DNA of 28,942 nucleotides from assembly GCA_023388675.1 (NCBI GenBank), contig JAEWFU010000039.1, positions 1 to 28,942 of the forward strand. Direction: 5' to 3'. The notes below the pieces were generated by a model. It was not told where the DNA came from and did no database searches. It was given only the letters and a program-made list of their open reading frames with translations. This stretch comes from Pseudomonadota bacterium (GTDB lineage Bacteria; Pseudomonadota; Alphaproteobacteria; Rhizobiales; Rhizobiaceae). This document shows positions 1-8,552 of the stretch, one piece after another; within the stretch, counting starts at the first letter, position 1, and each line of letters starts with the position of its first letter. A program made the translations under genes and the position numbers.

Positions 1-374
1 TTCCCTATGGGAAGTTGTTGATTGACGCGAAATCTGGTTGTGCGACTCAACCGAGAGTGACAGCCTTTGATTGCTGACGAGGGGGTCAGCGGGGTTGGAG
101 GCTCGGCTTGCCACTGGCAGCCTCCCATGGCCGAGCCTCACCCTGGGGTTAGAGACCGTTCAGCCTTCTATACGGTGCGCAGCGCAGACAGCGCCGCCGT
201 CCGAAGGGTGTCGATCCCGCAGGGTATTGTGTGCGGAGGCCGAGGTCCCTGCCCCCAAACCGTCGATGGCCCGCGCACATAGCAAACAGCGCTCGCGCAT
301 CATCTTGCGGCGTCGCCGAAGACGCCCGGCCTGACTAACCTGCGCGCCTTCACAACGCTCATATGGATGCAGAC
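1..374. other. Non-coding stretch with nested hairpins, possible structured RNA
   Basis: No convincing protein-coding frame is seen. The overlapping frames here are short, arginine/proline-rich and lack ribosome binding sites. The stretch opens with a small hairpin (TTCCC TAT GGGAA, 1-13), which could be the end of an upstream terminator. A perfect 10-bp inverted repeat lies at 98-107/130-139 (GAGGCTCGGC / GCCGAGCCTC), with a smaller TGCC-ACT-GGCA hairpin inside it and GGGG/CCC pairs outside it. Segment 81-107 can alternatively pair with 239-256, which would make a long rod of about 175 nt. Another hairpin sits at 309-326 (GGCGTC/GACGCC). This might be a small RNA such as 6S, but I cannot identify a family by eye. 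Confidence 0.35.
98..139. repeat. Perfect 10-bp inverted repeat with nested hairpin
   Basis: The arms GAGGCTCGGC and GCCGAGCCTC are exact reverse complements, separated by 22 nt that contain a TGCC-ACT-GGCA hairpin. Four G (91-94) and three C (141-143) can extend the stem. No T run follows, so it does not look like a simple intrinsic terminator. Confidence 0.7.
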
Positions 375-746
375 ATGCGCCTTGCCGCCGCCACCTTCGC
401 CTTCGCCGTTTTTTCAACCGGCCCCGCCCTCGCGCAGGATGCACCGGTGGGCATCTTTCGCTGCCATGACACCAGCATGGCCCCGTTCGGCACTTTGCTG
501 CTGGATGGTCAGGGAACCTACCAGATCATCGGGACAAGCACGGCGGACTGGGCCGCCGATCCCGCGCTTCCCCAGAACGGCGCCGGCACCTACAGCATCG
601 ACGGCACCCAGTTGTTGCCGGAAGGCGGTCCGCTGAAGGACGCCTTCGCCGCTACGGGGAATTTTCTCGGCGGCGGGCAAGAAGCGACAATAGGCTTCTC
701 GGACAAGAAGGGCGCGCTGCTGACGTGCCTCTCCACGGTGGGATAG
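375..746 (+). CDS. Small secreted protein of unknown function
   Basis: The product is 123 residues. It begins MRLAAATFAFAVFSTGPALA, a clear Sec signal peptide ending in an ALAQ-type cleavage site near residue 21, so export to the periplasm is likely. The mature part is about 100 residues, rich in Gly and Thr, with one Cys near each end (FRCHDTS and LLTCLS) that could form a disulfide. An in-frame ATG at 363 would add four residues ahead of the signal peptide. I prefer 375 because it gives a canonical n-region; neither start has a strong ribosome binding site. I do not recognise the family. It stands alone, followed by about 120 nt and then a convergent small gene. Confidence 0.7.
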   Translation: MRLAAATFAFAVFSTGPALAQDAPVGIFRCHDTSMAPFGTLLLDGQGTYQIIGTSTADWAADPALPQNGAGTYSIDGTQLLPEGGPLKDAFAATGNFLGGGQEATIGFSDKKGALLTCLSTVG

Positions 747-867
747 GGAGGGGAAACCGGGCATCGCGAACGACCCCCACCGGCTTTAGCCGTACATTGT
801 CTGGCGCGCCGGGTCGCTCGGCCAACGGGCGACTTGCGGTCGAACCGGCTTAAAAGAACCGCTTGCC

Positions 868-1068
868 CTAGCCATTGCCTGAGCGCACGCGGCGCGGAAA
901 CTCGATGACCTTTGCCGAATCGTCTTCGGTGGAGAATTCCTGCGCCAGCATCGCGTCTATGAGGATCGACAGTGCCTGGCGCGATTTGACGCTCAGCTCG
1001 TCGTTTCCCGGCAGCAGCCGATAGGCTTCTTCGAGATGATGGCGGGCAGCAGAATGGTTGGGCCTCAC
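868..1068 (-). CDS. Small hypothetical protein, 66 residues, GTG start
   Basis: The open frame runs further upstream, but a textbook Shine-Dalgarno (AAGGAGGT, minus strand, 1080-1073) sits four bases ahead of a GTG at 1068. This decides the start and gives 66 residues. The protein is soluble and mostly helical: HLEEAYRLL, then a Ser/Leu/Ile helix (SRQALSILIDAMLA), ending in the basic tail KVIEFPRRVRSGNG. Short proteins ending in a VIEFP(R)-like tail are common in rhizobia, but I know of no assigned function. It is divergent from the aldehyde dehydrogenase gene, with about 215 nt between them. Confidence 0.65.
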   Translation of the reverse strand: MRPNHSAARHHLEEAYRLLPGNDELSVKSRQALSILIDAMLAQEFSTEDDSAKVIEFPRRVRSGNG

Positions 1069-1283
1069 GGATACCTCCTTTCGCCCCCTGTCCACGATCT
1101 GCGCACTCCCGCCTTTCGGAACCGCCAACGGATTCGATTGCATTTTAGGGATACCGCATGAATGTGCGGATATCCCCAGCCGGCCCAGTGACCGCCCTGC
1201 CCCAACGACGTCGCCTCCGTGGTATTGGAGCCGGGCGGCTTGCTCTATTAAGCAGTCACGAGCCCATCGATCAGGAGACACAG

Positions 1284-2729
1284 ATGCTGCGCAAGACCGA
1301 TTTCTACATCGACGGCAAATGGACCGCACCCGCCGCTCCGCGCGAGCTGGAGGTGATCAACCCGGCCGACGAACAGCCCTTCGCAATCATTTCGCTGGGC
1401 GCGCAGGCCGATGTCGACAAGGCGGTCGCCGCGGCGCGGCGCGCGTTCCCCGCATGGTCGCGCACCAGCCGTGAAGAGCGCGTCGAAGTGCTGGAGCGGT
1501 TGCTCGACGCCTACAATGCGCGCATGGACGACATGGCCAAGGCCATCTCGGACGAGATGGGCGCGCCGATCAAGCTCGCGACCGAATCGCAGGCATCGGT
1601 CGGCGCCTACCACATCAAGACCTTCATCCGCACGCTGAAGAATTTCGTCTTCGAGCACCCGCTCGACGAGCGCAACCCGAACGACCGCATCGTTCACGAG
1701 CCGATCGGCGTCTGCGGGCTCATCACGCCGTGGAACTGGCCGATGAACCAGGTGACGCTGAAGGTCGTGCCGGCGATCGCGGCCGGCTGCACGGTGGTTC
1801 TGAAGCCATCAGAGATCGCGCCGCTATCGTCGATCGTGTTTGCCGAGATCATCGATGCGGCCGGCCTTCCGGCCGGCGTGTTCAACATGGTCAACGGCGA
1901 CGGGCCGTCGGTGGGCGAAGCGATGTCCCGCCATCCCGACATCGACATGATGTCGTTCACCGGTTCGACCCGCGCAGGCGTCGCCGTCTCCAAGTCATCC
2001 GCCGACACCGTCAAGCGGGTGACGCTAGAACTCGGCGGCAAGTCGCCCAATCTCGTCTTCGCCGACAGCGACCTGGAGGCCGCAGTGGTGCGCGGGCTCA
2101 ATCACTGCTTCGAGAACACCGGCCAGTCGTGCAACGCGCCGACGCGCATGCTGGTCGAGCGCCCGGTCTACGATCAGGCGGTCGAGATCGCCGGGCGGCA
2201 CACTGCGACCGTCAAGGTCGGCAATCCGGCCGAACAGGGCGACCATATCGGCCCGCTCGTCTCCGAGGCGCAGTTCAACAAGGTGCAGGGCCTGATCGAA
2301 ATAGCGATCAAGGAAGGCGCGCGGGTCGTGGCCGGTGGCCCCGGCCGTCCCGAGGGCTTCAATCGCGGCTACTACGTGCGCCCGACGGTGTTTGCGGACG
2401 TCTCCAACGACATGACGATCGCGCGGGAAGAGGTGTTCGGCCCGGTGCTCGCCATGATCCCCTTCGAGACCGAGGAAGAAGCGATCGAGATCGCCAACGA
2501 CACGCCCTACGGCCTGTCGAGCTATGTCCAGACCGGCGATCCCGAGCGCGCCCGCCGCGTCGCACGGCAGCTTCGCAGCGGCATGGTGCAGATGAACGGC
2601 GCAGGCCGTGGTGCGGGAAGCCCGTTCGGCGGCTACAAGCAGTCGGGTCTTGGTCGCGAAGGCGGCAAATACGGGCTGGAGGACTTTCTCGAGGTCAAGG
2701 CCGTCGCGGGCTGGCCGGCCGAGGGGTGA
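1284..2729 (+). CDS. NAD(P)-dependent aldehyde dehydrogenase
   Basis: The product is 481 residues, the normal length for the ALDH superfamily, which oxidises aldehydes to carboxylates with NAD(P)+ in the cytoplasm. The catalytic set is complete: Asn151 in TPWNWP, Lys174 in LKPSE, Glu249 in LELGGKSP and the nucleophile Cys283 in GQSCNAPTR, plus the FTGSTR cofactor loop (225-230) and EEVFGP near 385. The start at 1284 has a good ribosome binding site (AGGAGA, 7 nt upstream); the frame is open for 42 more codons upstream but no signal supports that. The substrate cannot be read from sequence. The next gene is a hydratase-like enzyme of the meta-cleavage type, which hints at semialdehyde catabolism, but a terminator lies between them. 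Confidence 0.93.
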   Translation: MLRKTDFYIDGKWTAPAAPRELEVINPADEQPFAIISLGAQADVDKAVAAARRAFPAWSRTSREERVEVLERLLDAYNARMDDMAKAISDEMGAPIKLATESQASVGAYHIKTFIRTLKNFVFEHPLDERNPNDRIVHEPIGVCGLITPWNWPMNQVTLKVVPAIAAGCTVVLKPSEIAPLSSIVFAEIIDAAGLPAGVFNMVNGDGPSVGEAMSRHPDIDMMSFTGSTRAGVAVSKSSADTVKRVTLELGGKSPNLVFADSDLEAAVVRGLNHCFENTGQSCNAPTRMLVERPVYDQAVEIAGRHTATVKVGNPAEQGDHIGPLVSEAQFNKVQGLIEIAIKEGARVVAGGPGRPEGFNRGYYVRPTVFADVSNDMTIAREEVFGPVLAMIPFETEEEAIEIANDTPYGLSSYVQTGDPERARRVARQLRSGMVQMNGAGRGAGSPFGGYKQSGLGREGGKYGLEDFLEVKAVAGWPAEG

Positions 2730-2753
2730 GCCTCCGTTTCCACGGATGACGAC

Positions 2754-2784
2754 AGGGCGGCGCATTGCGTCGCCCTTTGTCTTT
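2754..2784 (+). terminator. Probable Rho-independent terminator after the aldehyde dehydrogenase
   Basis: The stem AGGGCG (2754-2759) pairs with CGCCCT (2771-2776), with further CG/GC pairing inside, and is followed by TTGTCTTT. It lies 24 nt after the stop codon and suggests that the next gene is transcribed separately. Confidence 0.6.
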
Positions 2785-2850
2785 CTGGCGGCGGCCGAAG
2801 CGCTGGACATTCCCTTTCGATCGTGGCCTAACCCAAGGTAAGGGGGCACC

Positions 2851-3912
2851 ATGAAAGACATAGCAACGACCATCCTCGCCGCGCTGGATGATGGGCGGCA
2901 AATCGAACCATTCAGCGAAAGCGATGGGTCGTTCGACCTCGATGCCGCCTATGCAGCGGCAGATGCGGTGATCGCTGCGCGCATCGCGCGCGGCGAGCGG
3001 CCGGTCGGCTGGAAGATCGGCTTCACCAACCGCACCATCTGGGACGAGTATGGCGTTCGCGCACCCATCTGGGGGCCGACCTACGACACCTCGACATACG
3101 GGTTGGACCCCGAGCAAGGTCATGCGGAACTCGATATTTCCACCTTTATTGAACCGCGTATAGAGCCCGAGATCGTCTTCCGCGTCGCCCGTACACCGCG
3201 CGCGGACATGGACGACAGGGACCTGCTTTCGTGTATCGACGCCGTGGCCCACGGTTTCGAGGTGGTACAGTCGGTCTATCCCGGGTGGCGGTTTTCCGCT
3301 GCCGACACCGTCGCGGCTGCCGCCATGCATGGGGCGTTGCTGCACGGACCGATGCTGCCGATCGACCATAATGCGGCAGCGGACTGGATCCGCCGGCTGG
3401 AATCGTTCGAAATCGTGCTCTTCAGGAATGAGAGCGAGGTCGATCGCGGTTCCGCGCGCAACGTGCTCGACGGACCCCTTGCCGCGTTTCGCCACTTCGC
3501 CGCCGGGCTCGAAGAGCGTCCGATGGCGCGGGGCATCGAACCGGGCGACGTGGTGACCACCGGCACCGTAACGCGCGCGTTTCCGGTCGAGGCCGACGAG
3601 ATATGGTCGACCCGCGTGGAGGGCCTGTCCCTGCCCGGCATGCGGCTGCATTTCCTGCCCACCCTGCCGGAGCGGACGGCGCGCCTGATCGAGCAGGCGG
3701 CACAGGCCCGGTTCCGCATGGAGAACCCTGACGCCTGTTCGAGCTCCACCGAACACGAGCAGGCGGTGACGACGAGCATCGCCGCCGAGACCGCACTCTC
3801 CCGTCTCCTCCTGCGAGACCGGGTCGGCCTTGCCGACGCCATGTTGGCAGTGGAGAAGCGCGTCCGGGCGCTAGCCGAGTCATGGAAGTCGAAGTCGCGC
3901 CCCTCCTCTTGA
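2851..3912 (+). CDS. 2-oxopent-4-enoate hydratase-like (FAH superfamily) with C-terminal extension
   Basis: Residues 1 to about 270 look like the MhpD/2-oxo-3-hexenedioate decarboxylase branch of the fumarylacetoacetate hydrolase fold. The GWKIGFTN motif is at 53-60. Probable divalent-metal ligands are Glu105 and Glu107 in RIEPEIVF and Glu137 in HGFEVVQ, and the C-terminal part contains the typical GDVVTTGTVT strand. Family members add water to, or decarboxylate, 2-oxo-dienoic acids in aromatic meta-cleavage pathways. At 353 residues it is about 85 longer than the usual 260-270. The extra tail is helical and charged (IEQAAQARFRM ... DAMLAVEKRVRALAES) and unlike anything I recognise. The start has a good binding site (AAGGGGG). 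It follows the aldehyde dehydrogenase after 121 nt that include a terminator. Confidence 0.82.
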   Translation: MKDIATTILAALDDGRQIEPFSESDGSFDLDAAYAAADAVIAARIARGERPVGWKIGFTNRTIWDEYGVRAPIWGPTYDTSTYGLDPEQGHAELDISTFIEPRIEPEIVFRVARTPRADMDDRDLLSCIDAVAHGFEVVQSVYPGWRFSAADTVAAAAMHGALLHGPMLPIDHNAAADWIRRLESFEIVLFRNESEVDRGSARNVLDGPLAAFRHFAAGLEERPMARGIEPGDVVTTGTVTRAFPVEADEIWSTRVEGLSLPGMRLHFLPTLPERTARLIEQAAQARFRMENPDACSSSTEHEQAVTTSIAAETALSRLLLRDRVGLADAMLAVEKRVRALAESWKSKSRPSS

Positions 3913-3966
3913 AGCGAAGCCGCTTCGATGCGACATGGTGGGTTCGCATCCAACGGACGGAAGACG

Positions 3967-4794
3967 ATGGTCACTTATCTCGACGCGGACGCCGCGCCAC
4001 AGCGCAATACCGGGCAGATCAGGCTCTACGGGCCCGATGCCTTCGAGGGCATGCGCAAGGCCTGCAACCTGACGGCGCGCTGCCTCGACGAGCTGGCAGG
4101 CATGGTTGCGCCGGGTGTCACGACGAACGCGATCGACCGCTTCGTCTTCGAGTTCGGCATGGATCATGGCGCAATGCCGGCGACGCTGAACTATCGCGGC
4201 TACACAAAATCGACCTGCACCTCGATCAACCATGTGGTTTGTCACGGCATTCCGGACGACAAGCCGCTGCGCGAGGGCGACATCGTCAATATCGACGTCA
4301 CCTACATCCTTGACGGCTGGCATGGCGACTCCAGCCGCATGTATCCGGTCGGCCAGATCAAGCGGGCGGCCGAAAGGCTGCTGGAAGTCACCCATGAATG
4401 CCTCACGCGGGGTATCGCAGCCGTGAAACCCGGCGCGCGCACCGGTGCGATCGGCGCAGCCATCCAGACCTATGCCGAAAGCGAGCGCTGCTCCGTGGTG
4501 CGGGACTTTTGCGGACACGGCGTCGGGCGGCTCTTCCACGACGCGCCGAATATCCTGCACTACGGCAGCCCGAACGAGGGCGTCGAGATGCGCGAAGGCA
4601 TGATCTTCACCATCGAGCCGATGATCAATCTCGGCCGGCTCCATGTGAAGGTGCTTTCCGACGGATGGACGGCGGTGACGCGTGACCGCTCGCTGTCGGC
4701 GCAATACGAGCACACCGTCGGCGTGACAGCCGACGGCTGCGAGGTTTTCACGGCTTCTCCCGCCGGTCTCGACAGGCCGGGGCTTGCCGCCTGA
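3967..4794 (+). CDS. map: Type I methionine aminopeptidase
   Basis: The enzyme removes the initiator methionine from nascent cytoplasmic proteins. The 275-residue product carries all five metal ligands of the pita-bread fold: Asp110 (VNIDVT), Asp121 (WHGDSSR), His184 (GHGVG), Glu217 (TIEPM) and Glu248 (QYEHT), plus the substrate-side His93 in VCHGIP. I use the ATG at 3967, which has GGAAG just upstream and matches the usual N-terminus; an in-frame ATG at 3928 would add 13 unlikely residues. radC follows in the same direction after 48 nt, a pairing common in rhizobia, so the two are probably co-transcribed. Confidence 0.96.
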   Translation: MVTYLDADAAPQRNTGQIRLYGPDAFEGMRKACNLTARCLDELAGMVAPGVTTNAIDRFVFEFGMDHGAMPATLNYRGYTKSTCTSINHVVCHGIPDDKPLREGDIVNIDVTYILDGWHGDSSRMYPVGQIKRAAERLLEVTHECLTRGIAAVKPGARTGAIGAAIQTYAESERCSVVRDFCGHGVGRLFHDAPNILHYGSPNEGVEMREGMIFTIEPMINLGRLHVKVLSDGWTAVTRDRSLSAQYEHTVGVTADGCEVFTASPAGLDRPGLAA

Positions 4795-4813
4795 CACGGT
4801 TCGCCTATCCTGT

Positions 4814-4828
4814 GCCCAAAGCTTGGGC
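4814..4828 (+). other. Small hairpin just before the radC ribosome binding site
   Basis: GCCCAA and TTGGGC (6 bp, loop AGC) form a perfect stem that ends one base before the GGGGAAGG binding site of radC. It could modulate radC translation or be a residual map 3' end. There is no T run, so it is not a convincing terminator. Confidence 0.4.
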
Positions 4829-4842
4829 GGGGAAGGTTGGAC

Positions 4843-5598
4843 ATGCAGGGCGACGATGGCGACGAGCGTGGTTTCTTCGCGGAACGAACGTTGCCTGCGC
4901 CACGCGCGGCGAAAGCCGCGGCGGAGAAACCGCACTATCTCGGACATCGCGAACGGCTGAGAACCCGCTTCCGGGAAGCTGGCGCCAGCGCGCTGTCCGA
5001 CTACGAATTGCTCGAACTGCTGCTCTTCCGCTCGATTCCCCGCGCCGACACCAAGGGGCTCGCCAAAACGCTCATCAATCGATTCGGCTCGTTCGCGGAA
5101 GTGCTTGGCGCGCCTGAACATTTGCTGCGCGAGGTCGACGGCGTCGGCGACGCGGTCGCGCTCGACATCAAGACGATTGCCGCCGCTTCCAGCCGCATGG
5201 CCAGGGGCGCGATCGGGCAGCGGCCGGTGCTAGGCTCCTGGGCACAGGTAATCGACTATTGCCGGGCAGCCATGGCGTTCGAGCCGCGCGAGCAGTTCCG
5301 CATCCTGTTCCTCGACAAGAAGAACGTGCTGATCGCCGACGAGGTGCAGCAGTCGGGCACGGTGGACCACACGCCGGTCTATCCGCGCGAGGTCATGCGC
5401 CGCGCACTCGAACTTTCGGCCACGGCGATCATCCTTGTTCACAATCACCCTTCCGGCGACCCAACGCCCTCGCGCGCGGACATCGAGATGACGAAGACGA
5501 TCATCGAAACCGGGAAGCCGCTCGGCGTGATCGTGCACGACCACATCATCGTGGGCCGCAACGGTCATGCGAGCCTGAAAGGCATGCAGCTTATCTAG
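4843..5598 (+). CDS. radC: RadC-family (JAMM/MPN+) protein
   Basis: The product is 251 residues. An N-terminal helix-hairpin-helix-like part ([12 protein letters not shown] at 51-62, VDGVGDAVA near 98-106) precedes the JAB/MPN+ domain. That domain has the metal-binding motif [14 protein letters not shown], giving His200, His202 and Asp213. Despite the name, a role of RadC proteins in recombinational repair has been disputed, so the biochemical function should be treated as unknown. A TTG at 4837 is in frame, but the ATG at 4843 is better spaced (6 nt) from the GGGGAAGG binding site. The gene converges on anmK with only 8 nt between stop codons and no terminator in the gap. Confidence 0.94.
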   Translation: MQGDDGDERGFFAERTLPAPRAAKAAAEKPHYLGHRERLRTRFREAGASALSDYELLELLLFRSIPRADTKGLAKTLINRFGSFAEVLGAPEHLLREVDGVGDAVALDIKTIAAASSRMARGAIGQRPVLGSWAQVIDYCRAAMAFEPREQFRILFLDKKNVLIADEVQQSGTVDHTPVYPREVMRRALELSATAIILVHNHPSGDPTPSRADIEMTKTIIETGKPLGVIVHDHIIVGRNGHASLKGMQLI

Positions 5599-5606
5599 AT
5601 CGCAAG

Positions 5607-6719
5607 TCAGGGAAGGCTGAGAACGCCGCCTGTCACCGGCTCTCGGCAGCCTGTGGTGGTTGGGAAAGTCAGAGGCAGGCCGTTCATCGCGCGGACGGCG
5701 AGATAGGCCCATGCTTCCGCCTCCATGGCGTCGCCGTCAAGACCGGCATCCTCGGCCAGAAGAACCTCGACACCGGACGGCACGCCGGCGCGCAGATCGG
5801 CGACGATATGCGGATTGCGGCGCCCGCCACCGCAGACGATCCAGAGCTTCGGCCGGGCCGGCATGTGTGCGGCGGCCGCCAGGATCGCCTCGGCCGAGAC
5901 GGCTGCCAGCGTGCGCGCGCCATCGGCGAGTTCCAGACCGGCGGCGAGATCGAGCGTGAAATCGTTGCGGTCGAGCGATTTGGGCGCGGCGCGCTCGAAG
6001 AACGGGCTTTGCATGTAGCGGTCGACGACGGGGCGTATCACGCCGCCCTCGCTGGCGATCATTCCATCGGCGTCGAACGGCACGCCCCCCTCGCCCGACA
6101 CCCACTGGTCGATCAAGGCGTTGCCGGGCCCGCTGTCGAAGGCGACGGGATCGCCGTCAGCGGGCACGAACGTGACATTGGAAATGCCGCCGATGTTGAC
6201 GAACCCCATCGGAAACCGCCGCAGGTCCTGCGGCAGCGAGCTTGCGAGCGCGGCATGGTAGGCCGGCACGAGCGGCGCGCCCTGCCCGCCATGCACCATA
6301 TCGTTGGCGCGCATGTCGTGGACCACGGGCAAACCCGTTTCGCGCGCAAGCAAAGCGCCGTCGCCGAGCTGTACCGTCAGGGCCTGCTCCGGCCTGTGCA
6401 GCACCGTCTGCCCGTGAAAGCCGATCAATTGCGGGGTTATGTCGCCATGCTCCACCAGGAACCGCTTCACCGCATCCGCGTGGCGCAGCGTGATCTCGCG
6501 CTCCAGCGCCGCAAGGTCGCCCGGCCGCTCGTCACGCGCGTAAAGACCCCTGGCCTCATTCAACGCGGCTTCGATGCGACGGCGGAAGGCGGCTTCGTAG
6601 GCGACGAAGCCCGCCGGGCCGCGCCGCACGTCGCCCCGCCCGTCCGTGGTGACAACGGCAAGGTCGATGCCGTCCATCGAGGTGCCGCTCATCAGGCCGA
6701 TCGCGCATGTCAGCGTCAT
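5607..6719 (-). CDS. anmK: Anhydro-N-acetylmuramic acid kinase
   Basis: AnmK cleaves and phosphorylates 1,6-anhydro-MurNAc to MurNAc-6-phosphate, a step of peptidoglycan recycling in the cytoplasm. The 370-residue product has the expected length and family signatures: the N-terminal phosphate-binding loop [10 protein letters not shown] (8-17), the [11 protein letters not shown] segment, [22 protein letters not shown], and the C-terminal CGGGRRNP and [11 protein letters not shown] motifs. The start ATG at 6719 matches the usual N-terminus. It is divergent from tyrS, as in many rhizobia, and fits the cell-wall theme of the genes further along. Confidence 0.96.
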   Translation of the reverse strand: MTLTCAIGLMSGTSMDGIDLAVVTTDGRGDVRRGPAGFVAYEAAFRRRIEAALNEARGLYARDERPGDLAALEREITLRHADAVKRFLVEHGDITPQLIGFHGQTVLHRPEQALTVQLGDGALLARETGLPVVHDMRANDMVHGGQGAPLVPAYHAALASSLPQDLRRFPMGFVNIGGISNVTFVPADGDPVAFDSGPGNALIDQWVSGEGGVPFDADGMIASEGGVIRPVVDRYMQSPFFERAAPKSLDRNDFTLDLAAGLELADGARTLAAVSAEAILAAAAHMPARPKLWIVCGGGRRNPHIVADLRAGVPSGVEVLLAEDAGLDGDAMEAEAWAYLAVRAMNGLPLTFPTTTGCREPVTGGVLSLP

Positions 6720-6733
6720 TTCCGCCGCCGTTC

Positions 6734-6762
6734 TTGTGATTCTCGCATGCTTGATGCTAAAG
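6734..6762 (+). promoter_or_regulatory. Possible tyrS promoter in the divergent anmK-tyrS gap
   Basis: TTGTGA and CTAAAG are separated by 17 nt, a plausible -35/-10 pair about 60 nt ahead of the tyrS start. A 7-bp hairpin (GCGCGGG/CCCGCGC, 6765-6780) would lie in the leader. This rests on spacing and a weak match only. Confidence 0.25.
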
Positions 6763-6823
6763 CCGCGCGGGTTCCCGCGCCATTCGCAGCGCGGGCCAAA
6801 TCTGTTCGATGGAAAGCACGATC

Positions 6824-8077
6824 ATGTCCGCCTTCAAGTCCGACTTCCTGCGCACGCTTTCAGAACGCGGCTTCATCCACCAGATCTCGGATGAAACCGG
6901 TCTCGACGACCTCCTCGCCAAGGAAACCGTGACGGCCTATATCGGCTATGACCCGACGGCGTCGAGCCTGCATGTCGGACATCTCACGCAGACCATGATG
7001 CTCTACTGGTTTCAGCAGACGGGACACAGGCCCATTTCGCTGATGGGCGGCGGCACAGGCATGGTCGGCGATCCTTCCTTCAAGGAGGAAGCCCGCAAGC
7101 TGATGACGGTCGAGATGATCGAGGACAACATCGCCTCGCTCAAGGCCTGTTTCTCGCGCTACCTCGACTATGATCGCGACAGCAACGCGGCACTGATGAT
7201 CAACAATGCCGAGTGGCTGCGCCCGCTCAACTATCTCGAATTCCTGCGGGACGTCGGCCGGCACTTCTCGGTCAACCGCATGCTTTCGTTCGACAGTGTG
7301 AAGACGCGCCTCGACCGCGAGCAGTCGCTGTCGTTCCTCGAATTCAACTACATGATCCTTCAGGCCTACGATTTCGTGGAGCTGAACAAGCGCTACGGCA
7401 CGCGGCTGCAGATGGGCGGCTCGGACCAGTGGGGCAACATCATCAACGGTATCGATCTCGGCCACCGCATGGGAACGCCGCAGCTTTATGCCTTGACCTC
7501 GCCGCTGCTGACCACATCGTCGGGTGCCAAGATGGGCAAATCGGCTTCCGGCGCCGTATGGCTGAATGCCGACCTCCTCTCGCCCTACGAGTTCTGGCAG
7601 TACTGGCGCAATACCGAGGATGCCGACGTGGAGCGCTTCCTCAAGCTGTTCACGATCCTGCCGATGGACGAGATCGCGCGGCTTGCGGCGCTTGGCGGTT
7701 CGGAGATCAACGACGCCAAGAAGGTGCTGGCGACCGAGGTCTCCGCCATGCTGCACGGACGCGAGGCGGCCGAGCAGGCATCCGAGACGGCCCGCAAGAC
7801 CTTCGAGGAAGGCGCTCTGGCCGAGAGCCTGCCGACAGTCGAGGTCGACCGGGCCGAGCTCGAAGGCGGTATCGGCGTGCTTGCGCTTTTCGTGAAAGCC
7901 GGGCTTGCCGGCTCCAATGGCGAGGCACGCAGGCACGTGCAGGGCGGTGCGGTGCGCGTCAACGACGAGCAGGTCACGAACGAAAAGCGCGTACTGGGGA
8001 CCGGAGAACTCACCTCGGAAGGCGTTATCAAGCTCTCGCTGGGTCGCAAGAAGCACATCCTCGTCAGGCCGGCGTAA
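6824..8077 (+). CDS. tyrS: Tyrosyl-tRNA synthetase
   Basis: This class I aminoacyl-tRNA synthetase charges tRNA-Tyr. The 417-residue product shows the HIGH-type motif HVGH (50-53) after [11 protein letters not shown], the tyrosine-pocket segment [10 protein letters not shown] (196-205), the KMSKS-type loop KMGKS (236-240), and a C-terminal S4 RNA-binding domain (about 345-415, [20 protein letters not shown]). I use the ATG at 6824, which has GGAAAG about 9 nt upstream and gives the normal N-terminus. The in-frame ATG at 6809 has no binding site. The stop codon lies in the loop of a strong hairpin. Confidence 0.97.
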   Translation: MSAFKSDFLRTLSERGFIHQISDETGLDDLLAKETVTAYIGYDPTASSLHVGHLTQTMMLYWFQQTGHRPISLMGGGTGMVGDPSFKEEARKLMTVEMIEDNIASLKACFSRYLDYDRDSNAALMINNAEWLRPLNYLEFLRDVGRHFSVNRMLSFDSVKTRLDREQSLSFLEFNYMILQAYDFVELNKRYGTRLQMGGSDQWGNIINGIDLGHRMGTPQLYALTSPLLTTSSGAKMGKSASGAVWLNADLLSPYEFWQYWRNTEDADVERFLKLFTILPMDEIARLAALGGSEINDAKKVLATEVSAMLHGREAAEQASETARKTFEEGALAESLPTVEVDRAELEGGIGVLALFVKAGLAGSNGEARRHVQGGAVRVNDEQVTNEKRVLGTGELTSEGVIKLSLGRKKHILVRPA

Positions 8078-8088
8078 CCGCCGGCCTG
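8065..8088. other. Perfect 10-bp hairpin with the tyrS stop codon in its loop
   Basis: CAGGCCGGCG and CGCCGGCCTG pair perfectly around the loop TAAC, which contains the TAA stop codon. There is no T tract after it, so classical intrinsic termination is unlikely. It could be a 3'-end stabiliser or a Rho-related end. Confidence 0.6.
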
Positions 8089-8146
8089 CACCTGAGTTCA
8101 CGGCTGCGGTATGACCGAGACGGGTCGGAAACAGAGCAAAGGGGGC

Positions 8147-8443
8147 CTAGCCCTCCACGCCCCATTTTAGTTGGCTGGCATCGACAACGTCTGATCCCAT
8201 GTGCTCAATAAAATAGTCTCGAATCCTTTGGCGATGCCGATCCCATCTGGGAGACATTCGCTCACTCTCATTCTCGTATTCAGCTAGAAATATCCATTCA
8301 ACGAACTGGTCCGCTGTAACATCACCGGATTGAGGAACAAAATCGGTGACATGCATGAGCTTGTCGCCGTGCATTCCTCCACAATACCCATAACCAGCAC
8401 AGACCGCGTGCATGAGCGAGTCGAATCTATTCTTTGCTTTCAT
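8147..8443 (-). CDS. Small orphan protein, 98 residues, unknown function
   Basis: The predicted product is acidic and soluble, with no signal peptide or membrane segment. Visible features are a small Gly/Cys patch near the N-terminus (AVCAGYGYCGG), a middle section TADQFVEWIFLAE, and a conserved-looking C-terminal stretch HMGSDVVDASQLKW. Small proteins of this type recur in proteobacteria as single genes without assigned function, so the similarity is from memory and not searched. I chose the ATG at 8443; the frame is open 34 codons further up but that part looks unlike protein. No good ribosome binding site is visible for either start. Base composition is low for the window. An orphan immunity-type protein is one possibility, but nothing here proves it. 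Confidence 0.6.
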   Translation of the reverse strand: MKAKNRFDSLMHAVCAGYGYCGGMHGDKLMHVTDFVPQSGDVTADQFVEWIFLAEYENESERMSPRWDRHRQRIRDYFIEHMGSDVVDASQLKWGVEG

Positions 8444-8552
8444 GGAACATGCGCGATGGTGAAGCGGGATGCCTGCGAGCGCTGCCGCAACATATCCTTC
8501 TTGGCCGTGGGTCCGCAATGGATCGTTTTCCGACCGGGACTTCAAGAAGACG

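Noticed and set aside
5259..6932. Long plus-strand open frame (557 codons) across anmK
   Set aside because: It is antisense to anmK and overlaps radC and tyrS; composition is Arg/His-rich without domains, a typical GC-rich shadow.
7527..7545. KMGKS in TyrS as a damaged KMSKS motif
   Set aside because: Gly at the third position is a tolerated variant of the signature loop in bacterial TyrS, and the rest of the active site is intact.
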